Shown here: positions 1 through 13,300 of the stretch, in pieces
Layout: the number at the start of each line of letters is the position of its first letter
Position numbering within the stretch: position 1 is the first letter of the stretch
DNA from: Ooceraea biroi
Taxonomy: Eukaryota; Arthropoda; Insecta; Hymenoptera; Formicidae
Direction: 5' to 3'
Length of the DNA: 64,000 nucleotides
NCBI RefSeq assembly: GCF_003672135.1
Contig: NC_039510.1
Location: 9,548,001 to 9,612,000, forward strand
The notes under the pieces: model-generated
Database searches by the model: none
Told to the model about the DNA's origin: nothing
What the model saw: only the letters and a program-made list of their open reading frames with translations
Made by a program: the position numbers and the translations under genes

Positions 1-1072
1 CATTCGCAGATTCGTCGGAGATCTCTCACAGATCAAGTGAAATCGACGAAAGCGTCAAACTGAAAGCAAATTCCTCTGCTGGAACATTGCACAAAAGCGG
101 TTCCTATTATCTTGGATCTTGAAAAAAAACTCAAAAAACGAGAAAAATACAAATATTTCAAAACCGATCATACGCATATTCGTTAAAATGTGGAACATCT
201 CTCGCTGTTCTCTCGATAAACGCGGATAATACGGCGATTTTCGATTGCAATGATGCAACGAGCCATTTCGCAATCCGGCAATTATTTTCGGCTATTTCGA
301 AATGTTTTGCATCATATCGAATTTCGCTGACCGCTGTTTATCGGACGGTTACGCTCCTATATGTTGATTACAATTTTAATTTTTATTTAACGAGAATCTA
401 CGTGACATTTTCAAGAAAATTGATACAAAAGAGACACGTACCAGCCACATATTGTATCTAGACATATTTTTTTTGTAGAGAGAAACTTTCTACATTCATA
501 ATATTGAAAAATAAGGAACGTATATTTTTGTACTCCTTTCTTCCAAATAATTCTTGCAAAGCGCATTCTTTTACATACCGTTTGCACAATATCATGTTTG
601 TAGAATACATCTCATGTTATGAAGGTGATTATCCATTTACAACTGTTTTCATCGAATATTCAGTAGTTCACTGCGGAGATGCGAAGCAATTTTTACAATC
701 CCGAAATACATCGGGCAAAAGTATCGTTTGAACGAGTTATTTTCGTGCGGCGCGTGCAGACATGTTTTCCGAAAATGCGTAGGCCGGATTGATTTATTCT
801 TGGTACTCTCATGTATATATTAGAACAGAGAGATTAATCCGGAAATATTTCGGAGACTTGTTTATTACGCTAACGTAACGCTTCTCTCCTCTTTCTTCTC
901 TCACTCTTTTTTTAAATATGTCAAATGAATAATTTATTCAAAATATACTCGATGTTGTGCGTGTCTTCGCGCCTTTCAGATCAAGTATATCACGCGAGTA
1001 AAAATATTCATAAAACGTCGATTAAAGCACGTAAAATTATTTCTTGTTTTTTAAATAAATTAGCTCGGTACA
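1..1072. other. No gene seen
   Basis: AT-rich sequence with only short open frames that resemble nothing I know and lack supporting splice structure. I see no RNA gene and no clear repeat before the transposon that begins at 1075. Confidence 0.5.
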
Positions 1073-1074
1073 TA

Positions 1075-1835
1075 CAGGGTGTCCCGGGTTTTAACCGACA
1101 AACTGCGGGAGCATATTCTACTAGTGGAAATAAGAAAAAATTCTTATATCGAGTTTGCTTAGAAATGCTTTATTACAAAGTTATAAACCAATATTGAAAA
1201 GAAATATGAGATAAGTAACAACGGAACATAGTGTAGAATTTGGAAGGTCGAAGATGTTTATGTTACGTGTATTCACATGTATTCGTGTTCACTATGTTGA
1301 AACGATTCAGTATGATTGTTACTTTCACAACAGTAGCTGTTAGATTTCAATCGTCGTGTGAACTAGCAATTACTATCAGAATGCCAAAAGTGTTTTCAAA
1401 TGAGGAATACACCGATATTCATTTCGTGTACGGATTCTGTGACGGAAATGCACGAGCTGCCGTACGAGAGTATCAACGTAGATTTCCTAACAGGAGAGTA
1501 CCAGATAGATTTAAAGCAACGAATTACTAATTCAGTTACTGAGATGCAACAAAATTTTCAGGAATGTCGTACTGTAACAAATTCTGTACTACGTCGATGT
1601 CTAGCTTGTATCGATGTGCAAGGACAACATTTTGAAACGCGTCACTAAATCATTGCGTAGATAATTTTTCTTTTTGTGAAAAAATCCGTTGTTACTTATC
1701 TCATATTTCTTTTCAATATTGGTTTATAACTTTGTAATAAAGCATTTCTAAGCAAACTCGATATAAGAATTTTTTCTTATTTCCACTAGTAGAATATGCT
1801 CCCGCAGTTTGTCGGTTAAAACCCGGGACACCCTG
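1075..1835 (+). mobile_element. Internally deleted mariner-like TIR transposon, DUF4817-type transposase remnant (copy 1)
   Basis: The ends are inverted repeats of about 149 bp (1075-1223 and 1687-1835) starting CAGGGTGTCCCGGG, flanked by TA at 1073-1074 and 1836-1837, as expected for Tc1/mariner-type insertion. Inside, an ATG at 1381 opens a transposase N-terminus (starts [15 protein letters not shown]) resembling the DUF4817 helix-turn-helix region of ant mariner-like transposases. After about 40 residues, in GATTTAAAGC around 1508-1517, the frame jumps to the transposase C-terminus ([18 protein letters not shown]). The catalytic core is missing, so this copy cannot encode an active enzyme. 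The second copy at 26331-27422 retains the part deleted here. Superfamily placement is inference from TIR start, TA target and protein resemblance. Confidence 0.88.
1381..1515 (+). pseudogene. Transposase N-terminal fragment (DUF4817-like HTH)
   Basis: About 44 residues of a helix-turn-helix DNA-binding start, with [21 protein letters not shown] as the recognisable recognition-helix stretch. The frame then runs into a deletion junction and stops. It is a fragment of the transposon at 1075-1835, not a host gene. Confidence 0.75.
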
Positions 1836-1837
1836 TA

Positions 1838-3768
1838 TATGATTATAAAAAATTTATTATTTACTTTGTAATTTTACATCTGAAATTTTACGCCTAGATA
1901 TCGTGCAGCTCGCGACTACTAATTATCGGACGCAGCTTTTCGATTCACGATAGAAGAAGAGTACACAAGTATTCATTTATCAATCCTATGGAACAAGTAA
2001 TAACTGTACGCTCCGAAAAGCTTTAACCTCGCGTTTTAATAAAAACAGGAATAACTGCATGACATTGAGTGTGTACAATAGTTACAAAAGACGCATTCAC
2101 TAACCTTTGGCTAGCTTGTCGGTACCATTTCTTATTACCACTCGGGTCGTTCTCATATTGTGGAGTGTTCGGCCCCGTGTTTTCCTGATTACCGTGCGTG
2201 TTGCAGTTTTCCAGTTCCATGATTAACTGTAAGCGCGATTTGTAATAATCAATATATAAAGTTCCTCTTTCAAACATGTTTAACAAACTATATGTTATAT
2301 CAATGTTTTATCAATTATATAAATATATTATAAATTTATATCATAAAATTATATCAATGTTAAACGTTAAAAGGATCAAGAACAAAGCAAAGTTAGTTGC
2401 GATGTATCGTGAGAAGAAGAAGAAACAAGCGAAAGTTTGGCCATCGCTTTGCTCGACTTATTTCAAATTTCAAATTCAAGTTCATATTTCAAACGTGCCA
2501 ACTTCAAACTGTTCGACATTACGATAGTTGCTTAATATCTGCACACAGTTTGTAAGAGATATCAGATTATCAAATAAACGAACGGGAGATTTATCGCGTT
2601 ATCAGCGCAGCGACGGCAATCCACTGCGTCTGCTGTAACTCTCGCGCGTTTGAACGCCACACGCAGAGATTCGACGTCAAACAGACAGTAAATCGTAATC
2701 AACAATATGTAAATCTTGTTCGTAAAAACATTAGAGAGTACTTTGAAACCGCTGATATCGTACTTGCAATATCGATACGCGAGAGAAGACTTCGTAAACA
2801 GATGTTCGCCTTTTTGTCGCGGCTTTTACTCTTTTTTTGGGGTCATTTTTGCTGCATGAAAATTTAGAGCTCGATATCATTAAATCTCGATAACATCGAT
2901 TAATTCCTCTGCGCAAAAGTACTTCATTGCTCGGTTTCGCAAGCTGCAGTTGATGCGGACGTCGCGGACGGCGCATGATAAGAACGCACACGGTGTTGAT
3001 AACCATTCTCGCGATCGGAGCGGAAATCGATCGGTTCTTCGATTAAATTTGACATCGCCTTCTCGAACAGCTAGGATCACACGCGCGTTCTTGTTTACGC
3101 GCAGCGTAGAGGCGCGAGACGATAAGCAGCCCGCATTCGTGCATATATCGCGCACTTTGCGCCGATTGTCAACGCGTCGAACATACGAAGAGAAGGACGT
3201 CCATTTTCATACCTCACTCTCGGATCTTTCCGTTATTGCACGTCTTTACGACGGATGACGTGACAGTTGGCGTGGCTATCGTTCGCGAAATCGTCCGCGA
3301 GACCGCGAACCGTCATCTGAGACAAACTTGACAAACCACTCCCCACACCCTCACACGTTGCAGCTTCACCGCATACTGAGGTCAATTCGCTGAACTGCAG
3401 TGACCTCGGTCCCAGGCGCGCCAATCGGTAGCCGCGAAAAGTCCCTAGGCGCACTCTATTAGGCTGATGCTCGATCGGAAGGAAAGGATCGTACTTTTGC
3501 AATATCTTTGTTCTGCGTATTTTTTATCTTTATTTTGAAAATTGTTTTTTTTTTGTTGCGGTCGATCCTGAACGAGAATATGCGAGAAACATTTTGCGTG
3601 TATGCAACCACAGTGGATGTCAACTGCAACGATGCGATGTATTCTTTAACGTGGCGACACTGATTTTGGCGCAGCTTCGACGCGCGAATATATGAATGTA
3701 TGATAACAGCAATTAGTTTAACATAAATGCACAGTTTATTTGCATTAAACAAATTTTTCGATGGTCGG
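1838..3768. other. No confirmed gene; moderately CpG-rich 2590-3480
   Basis: Several overlapping open frames on both strands at 2731-3502 come from locally higher GC. None resembles a known family or shows a consistent exon structure. The block could be a promoter or untranslated exon of a gene outside the window, but nothing here proves it. Confidence 0.35.
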
Positions 3769-3851
3769 ACAATTTAAACAATTTGAATTTCAATTGTTCC
3801 AAAAGCCTTAAATTTAAACAATTTGAATTTCGATTATTCCAAGCCTTAAAT
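3769..3851. repeat. Two-copy tandem duplication, unit about 42 bp
   Basis: The phrase TTTAAACAATTTGAATTTC, followed by a near-identical ATT-TTCCAA-GCCTTAAA tail, occurs twice in succession. A short GATATAT microsatellite follows at about 3884-3907. Confidence 0.7.
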
Positions 3852-4550
3852 TACGATTAGACCTGAAATTAGATCATTGATAATATGATATATGATATAT
3901 GATATATGAAAACAACAATCGATTCAATCCTGAAGGCCAACTTGTTCCAACTTCCTGGTAAGCTAACAGTTAAATCGCATATATATCTCTGTTTTCTCTT
4001 CAAAAGAAACAAAGCCAAACACATGTTTTAACCGTTAGCCTGCTAAGAGGTCGAAACAATCGACCCTGAATGAGATAAAGTAGTAACGAGAAGTTAGATG
4101 ACGTATCGCGGAAGGAGAGTAAAGTTCATTGTTTCAATATTTGTTTCACCATTTCTTCATTCATTCGACATTTGAATTTTAAATTCAGTTCGAATTTGAA
4201 ATTCAAATGTTCTAATTCAGATCGAATAATTTCTAGGAAATTATTCAGACTCGTCGCAGTTTGCGTCGTGCTCCTGCCTGAAAATGACTCTTATTTCTAC
4301 ACGTAAAGCACGAGTGTATTTTCATATAAAAATTATTTTTATTCAAGTGTCAAAGGGGACCATTGTCGTGTTATATATGCAACTACATATGAAAAATGAT
4401 GGAAATGAAGAAAGAATAAAAGAATGCTGGAATCGCTTCTTTTCCCGACTCGACATGCGAGGCATCGGAGGAGAACGCGGGACGCGAGCAAGAAGAGGTA
4501 AGGAAGGGAAAGTGACAACGCGCGGCGTGCAAATTAAACAGTAAATAATG

Positions 4551-5800
4551 CACCTGCCGGATAGTCGAGGCGCGAATAACACGCGGTGCACTGCGACCCG
4601 TAAATGCGGCGTCGTCGTCGCCGACGGACGAATCCGTCCGTAACGCCGTGTGCGAGCCATCGGTCCGTCGTCGGCCGAGCACCGAGGTCCCCGGCACGGC
4701 AGCAGGAATGAGCGCCGGAGGTAAGAGCCCGTGCTTCGCGATCCTCGCGAACCTCCACCACGCGTACGCGCTGCTCGTCATCGAACGAGACGATCGCCCG
4801 TGAACGGCTCGGAACGGAAACGGCGGCGAACGTTGCACCGTCGCGCGCGTGATCGCGAGCGATTACATCGCGATCGGTCGCAGCTCGGACGTCGAGCATA
4901 TTGCGTAAAATTAATCCAATTTAGGTGACCTCGCGACGATGAATCCGAGCGCGCGCGTGACATAACCTGCAAATTGCCGAGTGCATCGCAGCGAACGTCA
5001 TCGCTGCATACAGTGCAGCAGCGAACATCGCTGTCGCGTCATGGTGATCAGCGGTACGGAAGTACGCGTTCATTGTTCTCGATCGACTCGGTCCGAGGGC
5101 AGTTTTCCCGCGAGAAAGTGACAAGAACGGCCCGTCGTCGCGCGATACGCGCGAATTACAGTGAGTGACGAGAACGAGATGCGATGCAGTGACTGGGCCA
5201 GTGACGCTCACGTCGCATATCGGCAGGCCGCGCCGCGCCGCGGCCCAACCCACTTTCGACTCGCGTACCATTCGGAGGTCCGTGGGGTCCCCGAATCATG
5301 TACTCGCGGTGATACCCGAGGCTCGTTCGAGCGGTGTATCGCTCCCCAGCAGCTCGCCAGTTCCAAGTCTCGATAAATCGCGCGCGCGTCGCGTACACCT
5401 CGCTTCGCCCACTGCGCTCCGGAATTCGGGTATGGAATTTTGCGCGACGACAGCCGACGTACTTGGCGCGTCGACATAACCTTTAAGTCGCGACGGCCGA
5501 GGTGCATCGCTCCTTCTCGGGCTTCGCTCGCGGTTCACTCGCGTCTCAGCCGCGAATCGCCGTGCGATGTCGACGCTCGTGGTGACGTTCCATTGTCGCT
5601 TATTCTGCCGAGTTGGCCGCCTTGCACAAGCGACGATCCAACTTTGAACAATCGTCAAAGACGTCACGGCTCATACCAGCTGCGCGTCTCCTCGCATCCG
5701 ATTGTGTCGCGACTCGTTCACACATTTGTTGCCACCACTCTCATTTTTCGTTTTTCTTTTCCACGCGATATTAGATAGATATTTACATGCAATACGTGTT
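4551..5800 (+). promoter_or_regulatory. CpG-rich block, probable promoter / 5' exon region
   Basis: GC and CpG rise sharply compared with the AT-rich surroundings, producing many overlapping open frames on both strands with no family resemblance. An ATG at 4708 (MSAGG) runs straight into a consensus donor GTAAGAG at 4721. A second donor-like GTGAGTG follows ACA near 5160, and a pyrimidine tract ending in CAG lies at about 5930-5941. This fits alternative first exons of a + strand gene, possibly SepSecS (ATG at 6426), whose 5' leader would then begin here. Transcript evidence is needed, and the assignment to SepSecS is inference. Confidence 0.4.
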
Positions 5801-6425
5801 TGTCGTGCTGTATTTGACGATGTTCAGTTTGATTCTGTTTTGTATACTTTTATTTTCGCGGGATGTCATATCGAGGATACGATCTGTTCTGTACGTTTGA
5901 GTTCATTGACGTATCAATAAATTTTGTTTTTCTCACGCAGAGGACGAACTTGTGTTTTATTTAGCGCGTGCTTAACACTCTTACACCGTGCCGGCCTTTA
6001 TTTTTCCTTACATGTCACTCCTGCACAGTCTCATATTTATACTTGTAAGTATGCATTAAGCAGTCTTATGTTACACCACTTTGTCATTGCGCGCAGAGCA
6101 TCATCCTTTCAGATACATCACGTTCTATAGTTTTCGCTAAACAGGCCAATCTTGAGAAAATACATATTCATTCATTTGCAATTTGGTATTTAGGATAATC
6201 TTTTAGAACTGTTAGAGAACACCTCTAGACTCATTACTAAAATGTGTACAATTGTTTCCTTAATGAGATCTGTATCTTTATTATTGTGTGAATTGTTAGC
6301 TCAGTAGCTGAATAAGGGCAACATAATCCGTGCGATAATCGTTTCCTACTAATTATCAAAGCTATGGTGTACTAAGAGATCAACATTTGTGGAATAAGTA
6401 ACTGCAAATTCTTCAAGCTGAAAAG

Positions 6426-8895
6426 ATGAATAATCAAGCGTTCAGTTTGGCGGAGAGGCTCATACCTTCAACCTACGTGCAGCAAGGTTTAAATGCCAAG
6501 AAATCCCGTGAGAACCTTATACGGCATTTTATCGAGCATGTGAGTTGTACAGCGCAAAGCTTCCTGGACACGTATAAACTGTACATCACAAATACGTCTC
6601 ATTTCACAAAATGAATGTTTATCCAACAGCGAAAATGGCCGGAAGAGGGATGGGACGATGCAACGATAGAAGCATTTCTGTCGGATCTGTCACAGATGGA
6701 CAGCAATAACTTTCCCTCAAATTGTAGCGTTGGCGAACGCGAGGCAAGGATCGTATCGAATATCGTTGCGAGGAGACACTTCCGCATGGGACATGGCATA
6801 GGTAGATCCGGTGATCTGGAAGAAGTACAACCAAAGGCTGCTGGTAGCAGCTTAATGTATAAATTAACAAACTCTTTAGTGCTTGAAGTTATACGATACA
6901 TGGGTAAGGAAATATACAGAACAATCCGCATGCACTTGAAATGTGGGGAGTGGAAAAATATTTCAGCCATATTTTGCAAGTAATATAAAGAATTGACGTG
7001 TATAGTTTGGAATGATCATAAATCTTTAATATTGGATTGATGAAATGATTTGTTTGGCCTCTTCACGTACGTTTTATTAACATAAAAATTTATTTTAACG
7101 TTATATTTAACAGTAAAAATTTTATTTATTAACATAAAAGCCATTTTATACACACATGCATGTAAAGAAATGAGCAAATTCGCTTTCAAACCAATGTTGA
7201 ACAAACTTTACGTACACTGACTATCACTGCGTTGACTAACGAATAAAAACTTCTTGCTTGTAGGAGTGAAAAGCATAGCGGGTTGCTTTTTATCGCCAAT
7301 GGCCACTGGAATGAGCCTAGTTTTATGTATGTTAACGCTTAAGCAGGATAGACCGCGGGCGAAATACGTTTTATGGCCTAGAATTGACCAAAAGTCTAGC
7401 TTCAAGTCCATAATCACAGCTGGATTAGAACCTATCGTTATTGAGATGCAGATAATAGGGGACGAATTGAAGACCGACATGCAGAGACTCGAGGCGCAGA
7501 TGGCAGCGTTGGGTGAGAGCGTCGCTTGCGTACTCACGACCACCAGTTGCTTCGCACCCAGGGCGTGCGACTCCGTGGACACGATCGCGGCCCTCTGCAC
7601 CCAATATAATATACCGCACTTGGTAAACAACGCGTACGGGTAAGAAAACAACCATCCATGATCTTGTTTGATCTCTATATCTCTGGCTCGATATCTCGAT
7701 ATGCTAAAACAACCAACGTATCATTCTTTGAATCGTCGAATATTGTTGTACGCGAAAGCTACGGAATGCTACCAGTTGTTGTTCTAGTTTCAAGATATTG
7801 AGGCATTCTGGTTGAAACTAATTTTGCTAAATTATATTGCACTATACTGCTAAAAGCTTGCAGAGCACAAGATGTATGCATCTGATACAAGAGGCATCGA
7901 GGAAGGGTCGCGTAGACGCATTCGTACAAAGTACGGACAAGAACTTTCTAGTTCCAGTGGGCGGCGCCATCATAGGCTCGTTCGACAAAAACCTCTTGGA
8001 TCGTATATCGAAAATGTATCCCGGGCGTGCGAGCGCAAGCTCCGTTATGGACGTGATGATCACGCTGCTGAGCCTTGGGATGGCAGGGTATAAACAATTG
8101 ATTGCTCAACGTAAGGAGATGTACTCCTACTTAAAGGAGGAGCTAGGAAAATTGGCGACGAGGCACGGGGAAAGGCTGTTAGACACCAAGGGCAATCCGA
8201 TATCCATGGCCATGACTCTCCAGTGTCTGAGCCACCAACACGACAACAAGCAAGTTACTATGCTAGGATCAATGCTGTTTCTGCGTAACGTTAGTGGTAC
8301 TAGAGTAATAACGACTACAGACTCCAAGCACATCGTCTCACACAAATTTGAAGGTGCGTCCTAAAATAGAACTCGATAACGAGCCTAACAAGAATATTCT
8401 GTATTTATATAGGATCAAATATAAATATATAGGATTTTATTATATTAATATTTAATCAAATCAAATATAAATATATATTATTTTATTAGTACAGAATTAT
8501 ATTAATATTTAGAAATATCTATATAACATATTAAATATTTATTTAAATCCTGTGGATTATATATTTCTTTTTTGTTAAAGATTCAATTTCAGTTTTATAA
8601 TATATATTTGCTTGATTATTAAAATGCAGGTTGGGGTGCACACAACAGCAATTACAGAGTTCCATATCTGACCGCTGCGGCAACGCTCGGTATGAAGAGG
8701 TCCGATGTCGACGCCTTCATACAGAGATTGGACAAAGCTTTGACGAAAGTAAGGAGACGTTCAGCGCCGGTAACGCCCACCGCTTCGCTCGCTGGTTCCA
8801 GCATTAACGGAGACGCCGGCGGCACCGGTGGACCGGGAGAGTCCAGTACAGCCTCAACCAGTCGTGCAAGTAGCAAAGACAGTTTGAGAAAATGA
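6426..8895 (+). CDS. SEPSECS: O-phosphoseryl-tRNA(Sec) selenium transferase (SepSecS)
   Basis: PLP enzyme converting O-phosphoseryl-tRNA(Sec) to selenocysteinyl-tRNA(Sec) with selenophosphate, the last step of eukaryotic Sec synthesis. Five coding exons join in frame: 6426-6539, 6630-6903, 7264-7639, 7857-8353, 8630-8895, giving 508 residues, close to the usual length of about 500. All introns are GT-AG (90, 360, 217 and 276 bp). Visible family motifs: [41 protein letters not shown] (phosphate and tRNA-acceptor binding), [21 protein letters not shown], and [19 protein letters not shown], whose lysine (residue 283) is the PLP Schiff-base position. The exon 4 acceptor (AAAAG/CTTGCAG) has a weak pyrimidine tract but is the only one that keeps frame and family sequence. 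The Ser/Thr/Gly-rich tail after about residue 470 is unconserved. Key residues are intact, so the protein is probably functional. Confidence 0.95.
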
Positions 8896-10350
8896 ACCGT
8901 AATCAACGCAACTGGCCAGTCCAATCAGCACATTAATATCAATTTGTAAGTCTCCACTTACAAATTGACATCCATGTAGCATGTTTTTGGGAAACGCGAA
9001 ATTTTACACACAATTGTTCTTTCTTACGGTGCATAATTCACGCGCTTGCGCTGAATTGCGCAGGTTTTGAAACGATTTATAATATTTTACAAATTAATAC
9101 GAAAATTTTCGGTATTCTAAAATTATACGACGCATTATAAAATTCCTCTCTTTTAAGGAAGATAACATTTATTGTAAAACTGCATTCGGTTTTTTATTAA
9201 ATGAAAATGAACAGTAATCCGTACACGCGTTTCACGAATATATGCTACATACGAATATGCTGGTTCGTCTGCCCATTTGCGTTGAGATATTGTCAATTCA
9301 AATCATATACCAAAGAGGGTGAGTCTTCAGATATTAAATAGTGATCATCGGAGTTGATATTTGAGAAGAAGGAAACGGAAAGAGACAACGCGAAGCATTA
9401 GGATTCTTACGGCTCTGTTTCAGGGGATTTAAGTGTTAAGCGCTGGCCGCCGATTTAATTGTTGATTGTATTATTCTTCATTGAAATGTTTGTTATTGTT
9501 TATAAAGACAAAGAGATAGGAAACGTTAAATTCTTATACTTAACTCTCTTTTTCACTCGTTCTTGCTTTATAGTGTGTGATAGTTTTATATAAACAAGAG
9601 AAGCACGTATTAGCGCCGGAACGGATTACATAGCTCCTTGCTTCGTATAGCGTAAATTTCTTTTCTAAAGGAGCGACTAGAAGCGTACAGTTTTGTCGAC
9701 GTAGTCAATACTCACTATTCGAATCTTTTATGATATTTGCCGTGCTATTCTGCTGAAAACTGTTGCGATATTTATGCGCAGTTTATTCACTAACACATCC
9801 TACCTGATAGAATTAATTAATTTGTGTCGTGTGGCATTAATTCTTTTTAAGTAGAGACTGCATGTGAGAAGACGAACACTTCTGATTTTCTTAATTTAAA
9901 GTCCATTTGTGTTTACGACATCGCTAAGAAGATATATTACCTGTAAAAAGAGGAAGCTGTGTAGTGGAAATACTCACAGAAACACACTGTTAGGAAAATA
10001 TGTCAAAATTTAGGTAAATATAGTGTACTCGATGGTACAATACGATTGTACGAATATGTTACATTTAAAAAAAGAAACAAAAAACAAAACTGTAACATCT
10101 TCGTATGTGGATGTGGTACACGTTTGTTTAAAAAACCAACGGGATTTAAAACGATATCATATTAATAAGTTTTGTTTGGAAATAGCGTTATTTTACATTG
10201 TATTGTTGTACATTAGAGTATTGCGTATCTCTATAAGCTAAGGATATGTTATGTGAATGTTGGGTATTGTTTGAGGTACTTAGCACGATTCGCAGGCAAA
10301 TAGCATCAGCATATATAGCAGTATATATGACTATTAAATCGCATTTATAC

Positions 10351-10381
<31 letters not shown>

Positions 10382-13300
10382 TATGCTTATATGTATATAT
10401 TTGGGCGCCTATGCAGGCGCATATATACAGATATCCATACTTGCACGACATCATTACATATAATGGATAGTTTATTTGAAGTTTCACGCAATTTAGAGAA
10501 TGCTATATCGAAGTTGTATTTATAAATATTTAATAGAGATAAAGAGGAAACAGAGTGGTCAATAGGAAGAAATTAATAGTAAATGCTGCTGAAATTCTAT
10601 ATCAAGCATGTGTAACAATTCGTAATGCCTACATCGCACTTTCTTTAGATGATAATATCGAATTACTTGCATTATATTGTTGAGATTTGAATTTTGTAGT
10701 TACATGTTTTACGTTGCCAGTGTGAGATTATTCTAGTCAGTATCTGATGACATTGATAACAGTGCAAAATGACTTTAAATCACCAGTTCTCAGAATGTAT
10801 TATTACTATGAGTAAAAGAAACAGTGTGATACACGCAGATTAGTATTTATTGGATTATCCGGCAAGTCCGGTCGTACGATTTTTGAATAACATTTAAAGG
10901 CGTTTACCACTTATTGAGAATCGGCGAATGAACTTTCCGGATCAATTCAGCAGTTAAACGCTTAGTTGATAGTTTTAGGACGACAGTGCTAATTAAGATT
11001 TTGTGAAATTTCTAGTAATAATTATACAGAATCCTACTAATAATATAGAGTCATATTTTTCACTTTATAATCACTATGTTCCTCGTGAAAAAAAAAACAA
11101 TCTCCTCAAATGTATATATAATTATCATTTTTTCTTTCTGATCATTTACAGAGTATTCCAGACTTATTTGCCTATCTTTTATCCATGTATTCTATTGTAA
11201 TTTTAATTTTATAATCGATTTTTTTAGTAAATTGAAGAGAATCCTTCATTCCTCACAAAGTCTCAGTTTTCGACATCGCATATTTTTTAATTAATTCTCA
11301 AAAGCTTTTTACAGTTTGGAATTAAACGAAAAATAAGATTTTCATTATCTGTACTTTAATTCTCGAAAATTTCTTTGCTTTTAATCATCCATTGACGCAA
11401 TAAGTATCAACGAGTCGAGTTGTTTTCGTCAAGGAAAGATCGAAATTGATGAGAGAGCCTATAAGTAAAAGATAAGCTTGAGAAGTTTGAATCTTATTAT
11501 CAATATCTTGTATCTTGTGGCAATATACTTTTAAACTCATACTTTTAAACAAGCTATATCATATCGCTACCATGTATTGTGTACATTATGACCTTAAGTT
11601 TTAAATTATACTTCTTCTTTAATTATCTCTCGCGTTTATCCTCTCGAGAACGAGTGTTATATACATACAGAAAACTCTAAGATGTAGTAAAAGAAGAGAA
11701 AAAATTGCAAACTTATTGCTATAAAGGGATTGTGTATAAATGCTACAATAGAAAACGTTAAAGTATTGTTTAACAAAGGAGACTATTATGTATATACATA
11801 TATACATATAATATACATATATATACAGAGCGCTCTTTTATATCAAGCATCAAGCATTATGATATCCAGGTCATTCAGCAAAAACGCTGTTTTAACTATG
11901 CCGATGATTATACTCATTATTTTACATCGTACGTATTTCAGATTTATTCGCTATTTTCTATTATCTAATCTGCAATTTTCATTACCAAACCGAGCAATAA
12001 TTATAACGTAATGCATATATATATATATATTTCAGGATTGTTCTCTATTCACGAAATCTTGGATTCCCTTGAAGAGCAATAGACAAATCATCTTATATAT
12101 GTGTACATATGTGTATACATGTATATATACATATATATACACACACACATATGCATATATCTAATAATAGGATAGTCTAGAGGCAGCGTACGAATCTATA
12201 ACTCGTACTCGTAATACATTCCTATGTAAATAAAAAAAACAGTCTCTCTCTTATTTGATTCACTTCCATTTCCAGCTGGGTTTTGTACGATGAAGGCCAG
12301 CTTGTACTACGTCATCATACGCCTTTCACGCGAACAACGATACTTGTGGACCTAATTTTCCATCTTTTTTGAAATCCCACACGTCCGACACAAACAAAGT
12401 TTGACTGCAATTATTGTCTTTTATAACGATAAATATAATATTCTAACAGGCAGACAGCGAATCTGTTGATCCGAAGCACCCACGTTCCCTCACGCGCGCG
12501 CGCGGCGCGCGTGAATAATGTATTTATATAAAAAGGGGTAATATGATAAATAAATATCGCCCCACCGAGAGAAAGAGAGGGAGAGAAAGAGCGAACGAGA
12601 GAGAGAGAGAGAGATTCACCATACCGTTTAAATTTAGCGCATCGGTATGTATTGTGTGCAGCAATTATAAGGCGCTTGTCGACTATACGATATAAAGCGA
12701 AACAAGATAATCACTCACGTACTAATCGTGCGTTTTCCAAGGAACATTTGATTTTTTTAACATGTACTGACGTCTGAAGGATACACTTGTGTGTGTGCCG
12801 ACGTTGTATATACGCAGCTGTTTCGATGACGAAATTTTTCAATGGCTCATTTACGATATACGTAAAGACAAAAAATTCCAAAGGGCCATAAGCTAAACAC
12901 CATACAAGGCCTGCCTGCGCAACACGTGACACGGCATCCCTTCACTCGCGAACAATTTATTATTTGTAAGTCGATATTCTATAGGTATTGAGCTACTTAA
13001 ATAGAAACTAAGCCGTATAAACGAAAACCAAAAAGGAAGATGTACAGAACTAACTTGGCGGATGAACAACAAATTAAAAAACTGGCCAAATGGATGGAAG
13101 GGGGTCTCTCCGATCTCTGTATGTTCTTATAGTGATTATTCTGTCTGGCTTTTTTCATTTGATGGTGATTTAGAGACAGGTGCGGTACGTAACGCGCTGG
13201 ATATTAATCAAACAATAGAGTATGCAAACGGCGTAATGTACGAGCTCTTCCCTAAATATGTAATTACCGTGTAATAGTTAATGCTTTATTTGTAATATAT

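Noticed and set aside
4383..5667. Many overlapping frames of 80-150 residues on both strands
   Set aside because: All are in a CpG-rich block where stop codons are rare. They are Arg/Ser/Pro-rich, mutually overlapping and resemble nothing.
12711..12932. Minus-strand frame containing PLEFFVFTYIVNEPLKNFVI
   Set aside because: A hydrophobic segment is present, but there is no in-frame ATG before it and an upstream TGA closes the frame; no family recognised.
13040..13276. Possible two-exon small gene starting MYRTNLADEQQIKK
   Set aside because: The best donor (GTATGT after CTCT) and the nearest acceptors give a stop in every phase, so no consistent model could be built.
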